A stretch of 5,772 nucleotides of DNA from Rhodoblastus sp. Its GTDB lineage: Bacteria; Pseudomonadota; Alphaproteobacteria; Rhizobiales; Beijerinckiaceae. A program made the position numbers and the translations under genes. Under the pieces are notes generated by a model that made no database searches, was not told where the DNA came from, and worked only from the letters and a program-made list of their open reading frames with translations. Each line of letters begins with the position of its first letter. The first letter of the stretch is position 1. This document shows, piece by piece, positions 1-5,772 of the stretch. Location of the stretch: the NCBI GenBank assembly GCA_013693735.1, contig CP059255.1, positions 2,680,513 through 2,686,284 on the forward strand, read 5' to 3'.

Positions 1-293
1 CTCGACGACGACGCGGTCGGGATCGGCGAGAACGAAGGCTGAGACCTCGACGGCGCGAGAAAGGTCGAACTCGACCAGGGTCTCCTGCCCTTTTTCGACC
101 AAACGGGCGTCGACCGCGACGGCCGCTTCCGCACGCGCCGGGGTTTCCGCGCGCGCCGGGCTTGCGCGGCGCCGGGCTGCGCCTGAGCGCCGAAGGGGGC
201 GAGCGCCAGCGCGGCGGCCAGCGTCCAATCGCCGGCCAGGCGGCTTACCCGGAGGCGCAAGGCGCGCCGCCGAAGGGAGAATCCCGTTCGCAT
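1..293 (-). CDS. amiC: N-acetylmuramoyl-L-alanine amidase, N-terminal part (signal peptide + AMIN domain start), frameshifted as given
   Basis: This is the 5' end of a gene that runs off the left edge, read leftward from an ATG at 293-291. The first codons give a basic N region (SLRRRALRL, residues 6-14), a hydrophobic stretch (WTLAAALALAPFGAQA, residues 23-38) and a likely cleavage after AQA, so the product is exported; the Arg cluster could be a weak Tat-type signal, which some amidases use. From about position 150 down to 1 the reading continues in another frame with VDARLVEKGQ and AFVLADPDRVVVE, which match the start of an AMIN domain, the septum/peptidoglycan-targeting module of AmiC-type cell-division amidases. 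One missing base between about 150 and 175 joins the two frames, giving 98 codons in the window. The catalytic Amidase_3 domain lies outside. The ATG has no strong Shine-Dalgarno. The gene is divergent from rne, a common arrangement in alphaproteobacteria. The family call rests on the AMIN start and this context. Confidence 0.72.
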   Translation of the reverse strand, partial: MRTGFSLRRRALRLRVSRLAGDWTLAAALALAPFGAQAQPGAAQARRARKPRRVRKRPSRSTPVWSKKGRRPWSSSTFLAPSRSQPSFSPIPTASSS

Positions 294-381
294 GACCCGA
301 CAGTCCGCCGCGAGGGTTAACGAAAGATTTCCGAACCGGCCGGAAACCTGCGGAATCTGCCACGCTGCGAGGACGTTCGCC

Positions 382-397
382 GTGGCGCCCGCGCCAC
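382..397. repeat. Short perfect inverted repeat between amiC and rne
   Basis: GTGGCGC at 382-388 is mirrored by GCGCCAC at 391-397 with two bases between. As RNA it would be a six-pair stem with a four-base loop. It lies about 15 bases upstream of the candidate rne -35 box, so it could be an operator or part of the amiC leader. No T run follows on either strand, so it is not a typical terminator. Confidence 0.3.
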
Positions 398-412
398 AGC
401 GCATCGAAAACC

Positions 413-441
413 TTGCGCAATACGACCCCTGACATTATGAC
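413..441 (+). promoter_or_regulatory. Candidate sigma70-type promoter for rne
   Basis: TTGCGC at 413-418 and TATGAC at 436-441 are separated by exactly 17 bases, the preferred spacing for the housekeeping sigma factor. The predicted transcription start is near 448-450, which would leave a leader of about 560 bases before the rne ATG. Support is the two hexamers and spacing only. The -35 matches TTGACA at four of six positions. A lost base, as seen repeatedly in the genes here, would change the spacing. Confidence 0.35.
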
Positions 442-1008
442 TTAGGCGTCTGGAGTCGGCCCGACGACGGATGGACGCGGTCGCGCGAGAGCCGATCGGT
501 CGACGTAGCGACGGTTTGCGTCGCGTGACTTTCCGCTCCGAGAGCCCTGTTCCGGGCGATCATGACGAGCAAAGCCGCGCATGAGCGTCGCGTCCGGGCC
601 GAGTTCAGCGCTGGCGCCGCCTGCGGCGTCGTTTTCGCCGCATGCGGCGCTCCGTAAGGCACGCCGCAAATCGCGGCGTCCAAGAATTGGTCGTTCGCCC
701 ATGACGTTCGCCGCTGGAGGCCTGCCGGCCTCCGCCTCGCCCGCCTCCCGCTCCCGCGCCGCTTCGGCCGCGGACGGCGTGTCGGTCGGCGCGGCGTCGT
801 CGCGTTCGGGCGCTCGCCCCTTCGAACTCCTGAACCGCGATCCGATCCTTTCGGCGCGGCGCAGGCCCTTCGTTTCACCCTTCTTCCACCCCTTATCGCC
901 GCAGGGCGTCGCGCCGCCGCAATGGACGGTCCAAACAGGATCTGGCGCGCGCCATCTTCCGGCCGGCCCCTCGCGCCGCCGCGCTCGCCCTGCGCCTGAG
1001 AGTATTTC
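442..1008 (+). other. Long non-coding leader of rne (no gene recognised)
   Basis: About 565 bases between the candidate promoter and the rne start hold no recognisable gene. Open frames exist on both strands here (for example 581-1027 plus), but their translations are Arg/Pro/Ala/Ser-rich, lack recognisable motifs and look like by-products of high GC. Long leaders upstream of rne are well known: in E. coli the rne 5' UTR mediates RNase E autoregulation. By analogy this region may be a structured regulatory leader, but I cannot identify a conserved RNA element by eye. Confidence 0.4.
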
Positions 1009-4000
1009 ATGGCAGACAAAATGCTGATCGACGCCTCCCACCCGGAGGAGACGCGAGTCGTCGTCACGCGCGGCTCGCGCGTCGAGGAGTTTGACTTCGA
1101 GGCCGCCGACAAGAAGCAGCTTCGCGGCAACATCTATCTGGCCAAAGTGATCCGCGTGGAGCCCTCGCTCCAGGCGGCCTTCGTCGATTACGGCGGGAAC
1201 CGTCACGGTTTTCTCGCCTTTTCGGAGATCCATCCCGACTATTATAAGATTTCTCCCGAGGAGCGCCGGGCGCTGCTTGAGGAAGTCTCGCGCGAGCAAC
1301 GCAGCGAAGACGAGGAGACCGAGAAGGCGCGCCGCCGCAGCCGCCGCCGCCGCCGCGGCGAAGGCGAATCCCGCGCCGAGGAGAACGGCGCGCGCGTCGA
1401 CGACGACGACGCTCCGGCGAAAGCCGGCGACGGCGCGTTCGAAGCGCCCGGCGCCGACGCCGCCGCGGAGAGCGACCATGCGGACTGGAGCGAGAGCGCC
1501 GTAAGCCTGGCGCCCGACGCGGCCGCCATCGAGACCGACGCGGCTCACCGCGATCCGACGGCCGACGCGCCGACGCAGGCGTCGCCAGCTGAGTCCGTCG
1601 CCGATCACGCTCCCGCCGCCGATCACGTTCCCGCGGACGCCCCGGCGCCCGCGATCGTCGAATCGCCGGCCTTCGACGACGCGGCGCCGTCGGCCGAGAG
1701 CGCGGCGCACAGCATCGCCAAGCCGGCGACCGCCGCGGCGACCTACGAACAGGATGACGAGATTTCGAACCGCGAAGGCGCTCATGCGTTCATGGAGCGC
1801 GCCGACGTCGCGGAGATCGAGACCGACGCCGCCTCCGGCGTCGAAGCCGTCGGGCGCGTTGAGGCGGGCGAGGACGAGGCGAAAGCGCCCGCGACCACCG
1901 AGGCCTCGGTGGTCGACGAGGACGAAGACGAAGACGAGGAGGATGAGGACGACGACGAGGACGGCGAGGACAAGCGAGCCCCGATCGAACAGATCGGCGG
2001 CGACGCGATGGACGAGACGCCGATGCGCCCGGTGCGCACCCGCCGCCAGTTCAAGATTCAGGAGGTCATTCGGCGCGGTCAGATCCTGCTCGTGCAGGTC
2101 GTCAAGGAGGAGCGGGCAACAAGGGCGCTGCGCTCACCACCTATCTGTCGCTTGCCGGCCGCTACTGGTGCTGATGCCCAACACCGCGCGCGGCGGCGGG
2201 TGTCGCGCAAGATCACCGACGGCGACGACCGCAAGCGCCTGAAGTCGATCGCGCAGGAGCTGGAGGTGCCCGAGGGCATGGGCGTCATCGTGCGCACCGC
2301 CGGGGCCTCGCGCACCAAGCAGGAAATCCGTCGCGACTTCGAATATCTGATGCGCATGTGGGAGACGGTGCGCGAGACGACGCTGCGCTCGACCGCGCCG
2401 ACGCTGGTCTATGAGGAGGGCTCGCTGATCAAGCGCGCCATCCGCGACCTCTACTCCAAGGACATCGAGGAGATTTGCGTCGCCGGCCAGGACGGATATC
2501 GCGAGGCCAAGGAGTTCATGCGTCTGCTGATGCCGACGCACGCCAAATTCGTGAAGCTGTGGGCGGACGCGCAGCCGATTTTCGCGCGCAGCGGCGTCGA
2601 GAGCCAGCTCGACGGCATGTTCTCCAGCCATGTGACGCTGAAGTCGGGCGGCTATCTGGTGATCAACCAGACCGAGGCGCTCGTCGCCATCGACGTCAAC
2701 TCAGGCCGCTCGACGCGCGAGCACAATATCGAGGACACCGCGCTGCGCACCAATCTGGAGGCCGCCGACGAGGTGGCGCGCCAGCTGCGCCTGCGCGATC
2801 TGGCCGGGCTGGTCGTCGTCGACTTCATCGATATGGAGGAGAACAAGAACAACCGCGCCGTCGAGCGCCGGATGAAGGACGCGTTGAAGAACGACCGCGC
2901 CCGCATCCAGATCGGCCGCATTTCGCATTTCGGCCTGCTGGAGATGTCGCGCCAGCGCATCCGCACCGGCGTGCTGGAGGGCTCGACCGTGCCCTGCCCG
3001 CATTGCATGGGCGCCGGCACGTTGCGCTCGACGCCGTCGATCGCGCTGCACGTGCTGCGCGTCGTCGAGGACGCGCTGATGCGCAACGCCGGCTACGACG
3101 TCATCGTGCGCACGCGCAGCGGCGTGGCGCTCTACATCCTCAACAACAAGCGCGCCAATCTGATCGAGCTGGAGCAGCGCTTCGGCGTCTGCGTGTTCGT
3201 CAAGAGCGACGACTCGCTGACCGGCGCCGTCTATCACGCGCTCGAACGCGGCGAGCCTTCGGTCGGCGCGCCGCCGCCGCCGCGCGGGCTGTCGGCCCAG
3301 CCGGAGCCGGTCGCCGAGCCGCTCGACGACGTCGATCAGGACGTCGAGGAGGAGGCCGAGGAGACCGAAGCGGAGGAGACGCAGGCCGAAGGCGAGACCG
3401 CCGACGAGGCGGAACGCAGCCGCCGCCGTCGTCGTCGCCGTCGCCGCGGGGCGCGGGGCCTCGACCATCGACGCGGACGCGCCGCAGCCCTCCGACGAGG
3501 CGCTGGGCGACCTCGTCGCCCTCGACGGGACGCGGGTCGCCGCGCCGGGCGAGGATGCGGAGGAGGAGAGCGCGGAGGCCGCCGGTTCGGGCGACGGCGA
3601 GGCGGAGGAGAGCGACGGCGCGCCACGCGAAGGCCGCAGCCGTCGGCGGCGGCGCGGGCGCGGCCGCAATCGCGCCGAGGGCGAGACCGCCATCGACGCC
3701 GAAGCGGAGGCCGAGCCGGCCGGCGCCTGGAGCGCGGCGACGGCGCCGCTGCACGACGAGGGCTTCTTGCAGGCCGAGGAGGCCGCGCCGGATGCGGAAG
3801 CGGTCGCCGAGGCGGGAATGAATGCGGGCGACGAGGCGGGCGAGGCGGCGGCTGGCGAGCCGAGCGCGGCCGAAGGCGTCGCCGGCGCGCCGGCCGAACC
3901 GGCGCCGAGCGCCGCGGCGCGCGAAAGCGAGGCGATCACGGCCGCCGACGCCAAGGTTGCGGACGTCAGGCTTGAGGACGCCAAGGCCGCCGAGGCGGAG

Positions 4001-4099
4001 ACGCAGCGCCGTCGCGCCGAGGAACTGCCGGAAGCCCCGGTCCTGACCAAGCGCAGCGGCTGGTGGGCGCGCGCCAAAGCCAGCTTCACGGGCTCCTGA
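1009..4099 (+). CDS. rne: Ribonuclease E, alphaproteobacterial type; five single-base deletions as given
   Basis: RNase E is the endonuclease that starts mRNA decay, processes rRNA and tRNA precursors and scaffolds the RNA degradosome. The ATG at 1009 gives MADKMLIDASHPEETRVVV, the usual alphaproteobacterial start; GAGAG at 998-1002 is a modest ribosome site. S1 domain: residues about 38-83 (GNIYLAKVIRVEPSLQAAF), interrupted by an Ala/acidic/Arg insert (about 85-345), then resumed at QEVIRRGQILLVQVVKEE. The DNase I-like catalytic region has the metal-binding Asp562 (AIDVNSGRS) and Asp605 (VVVDFIDME), equivalent to E. coli D303 and D346. The zinc link CPHC has Cys663 and Cys666. The tail is acidic with Arg runs, and ends in SGWWARAKAS; GWW (4058-4066) is the motif that binds PNPase in Caulobacter RNase E. 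Three deletions at about 2114, 2166 and 2200 scramble residues about 370-397 but restore frame. Two more at about 3448-3458 shift the tail, so the uncorrected frame stops at 3975 and misses the GWW end. Corrected length is about 1031 residues. Residue numbers follow the frame as given. Confidence 0.93.
1915..1962 (+). repeat. Sixteen-codon GAN run (poly-Asp/Glu) in rne
   Basis: Sixteen consecutive GAN codons encode an unbroken Asp/Glu run, residues 303-318, continued by GED. It is the acidic end of the S1 insertion, opposite the Arg run at residues 108-116. Low-complexity acidic and basic segments are typical of the disordered parts of RNase E. On the DNA level it is a purine-rich strand-asymmetric tract. 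Confidence 0.8.
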
Positions 4100-4134
4100 G
4101 CGCCGTGATTTGACCGCGTTCGCCTGCCAAGCAC

Positions 4135-4168
4135 GCCGCTCGCCCGGCCGCCTTGGCGGGCGAGCGGC
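4135..4168 (+). terminator. Strong GC hairpin after rne, possible terminator without U tract
   Basis: GCCGCTCGCCCG at 4135-4146 pairs perfectly with CGGGCGAGCGGC at 4157-4168, a 12-bp stem with a 10-base loop, starting 36 bases after the rne stop. No run of T follows, so it is not a classic intrinsic terminator. It could be a terminator for rne, or a 3' structure that protects the message from exonucleases. Its position between rne and the dsbA-like gene argues that the two are separate transcripts. Confidence 0.45.
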
Positions 4169-4260
4169 TCGCAGCCGCGCGCAGGGCGTCTCGCCCGGGC
4201 GGCCGCCAAACCCTTCCCCGCCGTGGCCGTCCGGCCGCGGCGTTCGATCTGGAGAAACGC

Positions 4261-5044
4261 ATGCGTCTGGCTCACCTCGCGCGCAGCCTTCGCGGCGGCC
4301 GTTCTTCTCGGCGGCGCCTCGTCCGTCCTCGCCCAGGCGGCGGCGCCCGCGCCCGCCGCCGCGGCCGCGTCGAGCCTGTCGGCGGCGCAACGCAGCGACG
4401 TCGAGGGCGTCGTGCGCAGCTATCTGCTCACGCATCCGGAGATCATCAAAGAGGCGCTGATCGAGTTGCAGCGCAAGGAGAAGGCCCAGGAGGCGGCCGC
4501 CCGCGCGAAGATCGTGCAGGACCCCGCCAGCCGCCTGTTCGACTCGCCCCACCACGCCGTCGTCGGCAATCCCAACGGCAAGGTCACCGTGGTCGAGTTC
4601 TTCGATTACAATTGCGGCTTCTGCAAGCGCGCGCTCGACGATCTGGCCAAGCTGATCAAGGCGGAGCCAAATCTGCGCGTCGTGCTGAAAGACTTCCCGT
4701 GCTCGGGCCGAAATCGGTCGAGGCGGCGCAGGTGGCGATCGCCGCGCGCAAGCAGATCAAGGGCGACAAGTTCTTCGAGTTCCATCAGAAACTGCTGAAC
4801 CAGAAGGGGCAGATCGGCCGCGCCGAGGGCTCGCCGTCGCCAAAGCGATGGGACTCGACATGACGAAGCTCGCCGCCGACATGGAGGACCCCTCCGTGCG
4901 CGAGGCGGTGGCCGAGACGATGCAGCTCGGCGATTCGCTCGGGCTGACGGGCACGCCGTCCTACATCGTCGGCAAGGAGGTCGTGATCGGCGCGGTCGGC
5001 TATGACGAGCGAAGCAGCATCTCGACGACGCCATGAAAAAGTGA
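4261..5044 (+). CDS. Secreted DsbA-family thiol-disulfide protein (Com1/ScsC-like), frameshifted as given
   Basis: Periplasmic thioredoxin-fold protein that oxidises or isomerises disulfides. The ATG at 4261 has GGAGA at 4251-4255, the right distance for a ribosome site. The signal peptide core AAFAAAVLLGGASSVLAQA lies in the frame one base later, so either two bases are missing (or one extra) between 4264 and 4290, or translation starts at GTG 4223 in that frame. After a Pro/Ala linker, VEGVVRSYLLTHPEIIKEAL resembles the helical N-terminal region of ScsC/Com1 proteins. The active site FFDYNCGFCKRA (Cys codons 4613-4615 and 4622-4624) is a CxxC, and TGTPSYIVG carries the cis-Pro loop. Single missing bases at about 4699 (CCG-GTG), 4829 (GGG run) and 5010 (GAG-CTG) each move the conserved sequence to the next frame. 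With all corrected, it ends GYDELKQHLDDAMKK at the TGA 5042-5044, about 262 residues, normal for the family. As given, no frame makes the whole protein; decay is less likely than sequence error. Confidence 0.8.
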
Positions 5045-5062
5045 CGTCGAAAAAGCGACGTC
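5035..5062 (+). repeat. 14-bp tandem repeat over the dsbA-like stop codon, also a hairpin
   Basis: GAAAAAGTGACGTC (5035-5048) is followed directly by GAAAAAGCGACGTC (5049-5062), two copies with one T/C mismatch. The mismatch matters: the first copy supplies the TGA stop, the second reads CGA. Because GACGTC is self-complementary, the two copies also form a stem, 5041-5049 with 5056-5064, with one G-T pair and a six-base A-rich loop. Confidence 0.75.
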
Positions 5063-5078
5063 GCGCCGCCGAAGCGAA

Positions 5079-5099
5079 CGGCGCAGCTTGCCTGCGCCG
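5079..5099 (+). terminator. GC hairpin between dsbA-like gene and accB
   Basis: CGGCGCAG at 5079-5086 pairs perfectly with CTGCGCCG at 5092-5099 around the loop CTTGC. It lies 35 bases after the dsbA-like stop and 75 bases before the accB ATG. No T run follows, so calling it a terminator is a guess; it may instead be an attenuating or stabilising structure in a dsbA-accBC message. Confidence 0.35.
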
Positions 5100-5156
5100 C
5101 GGCGCGGATTAAACCATTGGACGAACGCCGCCGCGGACGAAACCGGGCGCCTCTTG

Positions 5157-5165
5157 AAGGAAGAG
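5157..5165 (+). promoter_or_regulatory. Ribosome binding site deciding the accB start
   Basis: AAGGAAGAG is a good Shine-Dalgarno match ending 8 bases before the ATG at 5174. It fixes the start there, although a frameshift about 18 bases into the gene makes a start at 5260 (GTG, in the downstream frame) look like the beginning of the open frame. Confidence 0.6.
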
Positions 5166-5173
5166 ATTCGATC

Positions 5174-5703
5174 ATGACGGACGGTTCCCCTCCAAGCCCG
5201 CCGCCGAGACGCCGGCGGCGTCGACCCTGCCGGGCGCGGCCGGCGTAGACGCGGCGCTGGTGCGCGAGCTGGCGCTGGTGCTGGGAGAGACGAACCTCAC
5301 CGAGATCGAAATGCGCCGCGGCGACCTGCGCATCCGGGTGTCGCGCCAGACCTATGCGGCGCCGGCCGCGCACGCGGTCGCCGTCGCGCCCGCCCCGGCG
5401 GCGGCTCCCGCGCCCGCCGCGGCGAAGGCCGCCGCGCCGGCCGAGGCGGAGGAGGATTTCTCCTCGCATCCGGGGCTCGTCGCCTCGCCGATGGTGGGCA
5501 CCGCCTATTGCCGGCCCAATCCGACGTCGAAGCCTTTCGTGGAGGTCGGCTCGAAGGTCGCCGCGGGCGACAAGCTTTTCCTCGTCGAGGCGATGAAGAC
5601 CTTCAACGACGTCGTCGCGCACAAGGCCGGCACGGTGTCGCAGATCTTCGTCGCGGACGGTCAGCCGGTCGAATTCGGCCAGCCGATGCTCGTGATCGAC
5701 TAA
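5174..5703 (+). CDS. accB: Biotin carboxyl carrier protein of acetyl-CoA carboxylase, one base missing near the start
   Basis: AccB carries the biotin that AccC carboxylates and the AccA/AccD transferase uses to make malonyl-CoA for fatty-acid synthesis. From the ATG at 5174 the sequence reads MTDGSPP, then one base is missing at about 5192-5193 in a C-rich stretch; adding it gives KPAAETPAAS and runs into VDAALVRELALVLGETNLTE, the helical N-terminal part. Residues about 62-95 are an Ala/Pro linker (AAPAPAAAKAAAP type), typical of the swinging arm. The biotinyl domain follows (about 101-176): SPMVGTAY, the thumb loop (RPNPTSKPF) found in bacterial AccB, and EAMKTFN with biotin-accepting Lys142 (codon 5596-5598). 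The corrected length is 176 residues, slightly longer than the E. coli protein of about 156. It ends with TAA at 5701, four bases before accC, so the two are almost certainly co-transcribed and translationally coupled. Confidence 0.93.
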
Positions 5704-5707
5704 GCCG

Positions 5708-5772
5708 ATGTTCGACAAAATCCTCATCGCCAATCGCGGCGAGATCGCGCTGCGCATCCTGCGCGCGGCCAA
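5708..5772 (+). CDS. accC: Biotin carboxylase subunit of acetyl-CoA carboxylase, 5' end only
   Basis: The ATG at 5708 opens MFDKILIANRGEIALRILRA, the highly conserved start of biotin carboxylase, in which IANRGEIA-R is diagnostic of the N-terminal domain. Only 21 codons lie in the window; the ATP-grasp and carboxylation sites are beyond the right edge. AccC uses ATP and bicarbonate to carboxylate the biotin on AccB. The start is four bases after the accB stop and has no clear ribosome site of its own, which fits coupled translation. The same N-terminal motif occurs in propionyl-CoA and pyruvate carboxylases, but accB directly upstream makes accC much more likely. Confidence 0.92.
   Translation, partial: MFDKILIANRGEIALRILRAA

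Noticed and set aside
353..357. GANTC (CcrM-type) sites at 353-357 and 5165-5169 as regulatory methylation sites
   Set aside because: Such sites also occur inside coding sequence here at about chance frequency, so position alone does not support regulation.
581..1027. A 148-codon plus-strand open frame overlapping the rne start
   Set aside because: Its translation is Arg/Pro/Ser/Ala-rich with no recognisable motif, no good ribosome site, and it overlaps the well-supported rne start by 19 bases; typical of chance open frames in high-GC DNA.
1321..1368. CGC/CGG-rich triplet tracts in rne as a microsatellite or CRISPR-like repeat
   Set aside because: The tracts are in-frame Arg codons with mixed synonymous use and no spacer pattern; they are the coding sequence of Arg-rich segments.
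442..1785. A 447-codon minus-strand open frame across the leader and the rne 5' half
   Set aside because: It lies antisense to the conserved S1 domain and insert of rne, and its Ala/Arg/Gly/Val-rich translation is what the complement of those codons gives.
2101..2211. Programmed ribosomal frameshifting in rne
   Set aside because: Three separate shifts in the same direction would be needed within 85 bases, with no slippery heptamer or stimulator, and similar breaks occur in the neighbouring genes.
2701..4555. Long minus-strand open frames of 524 and 451 codons
   Set aside because: They are antisense to the RNase E catalytic core and tail, have low-complexity translations and no family motif.
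1..5772. A previously undescribed system (defence, mobile element, biosynthetic cluster)
   Set aside because: All substantial coding sequence belongs to known housekeeping families in a familiar neighbourhood; there are no terminal repeats, integrases, toxin-antitoxin pairs or unknown conserved genes.

Overview
The window is high-GC bacterial DNA, most likely from an alphaproteobacterium of the Hyphomicrobiales/Rhizobiales. The RNase E has the alphaproteobacterial layout (very large acidic/basic insertion in the S1 domain, Arg-rich tail, C-terminal GWW motif), and the order amiC <- -> rne, dsbA, accB, accC is an alphaproteobacterial neighbourhood. A methanotroph-like family (Methylocystaceae/Beijerinckiaceae) is a weak guess only.

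Layout. Positions 1-293 (minus strand) hold the 5' end of an N-acetylmuramoyl-L-alanine amidase (amiC): signal peptide and start of the AMIN domain. Positions 294-1008 are a divergent intergenic region with a candidate promoter at 413-441 and a long untranslated leader for rne. Positions 1009-4099 are rne (RNase E), followed by a strong GC hairpin (4135-4168). Positions 4261-5044 are a secreted DsbA/Com1/ScsC-like thiol-disulfide protein, whose stop codon lies in a 14-bp tandem repeat. After a short gap with a second hairpin come accB (5174-5703, biotin carboxyl carrier protein) and, 4 bases later, the start of accC (5708 to the window end, biotin carboxylase).

The genes do not form one pathway. 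amiC acts on septal peptidoglycan, rne on RNA processing and decay, dsbA on periplasmic disulfides, and accB/accC on the first step of fatty-acid synthesis. Only accB-accC is a clear functional unit.

The dominant feature is frame damage: every gene seen at useful length carries single-base reading-frame breaks. I find about ten missing-base events in 5.8 kb (amiC 1, rne 3+2, dsbA 3 plus one unresolved at the N terminus, accB 1), about half of them at G or C runs. Conserved protein sequence continues in the next frame each time. Because rne, accB and accC are normally essential, uncorrected sequencing or assembly deletions explain this better than real gene decay. In rne, three deletions within about 85 bases cancel out, so the open frame looks intact but holds about 28 scrambled residues. 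I found no mobile element, CRISPR array, RNA gene or convincing new system.
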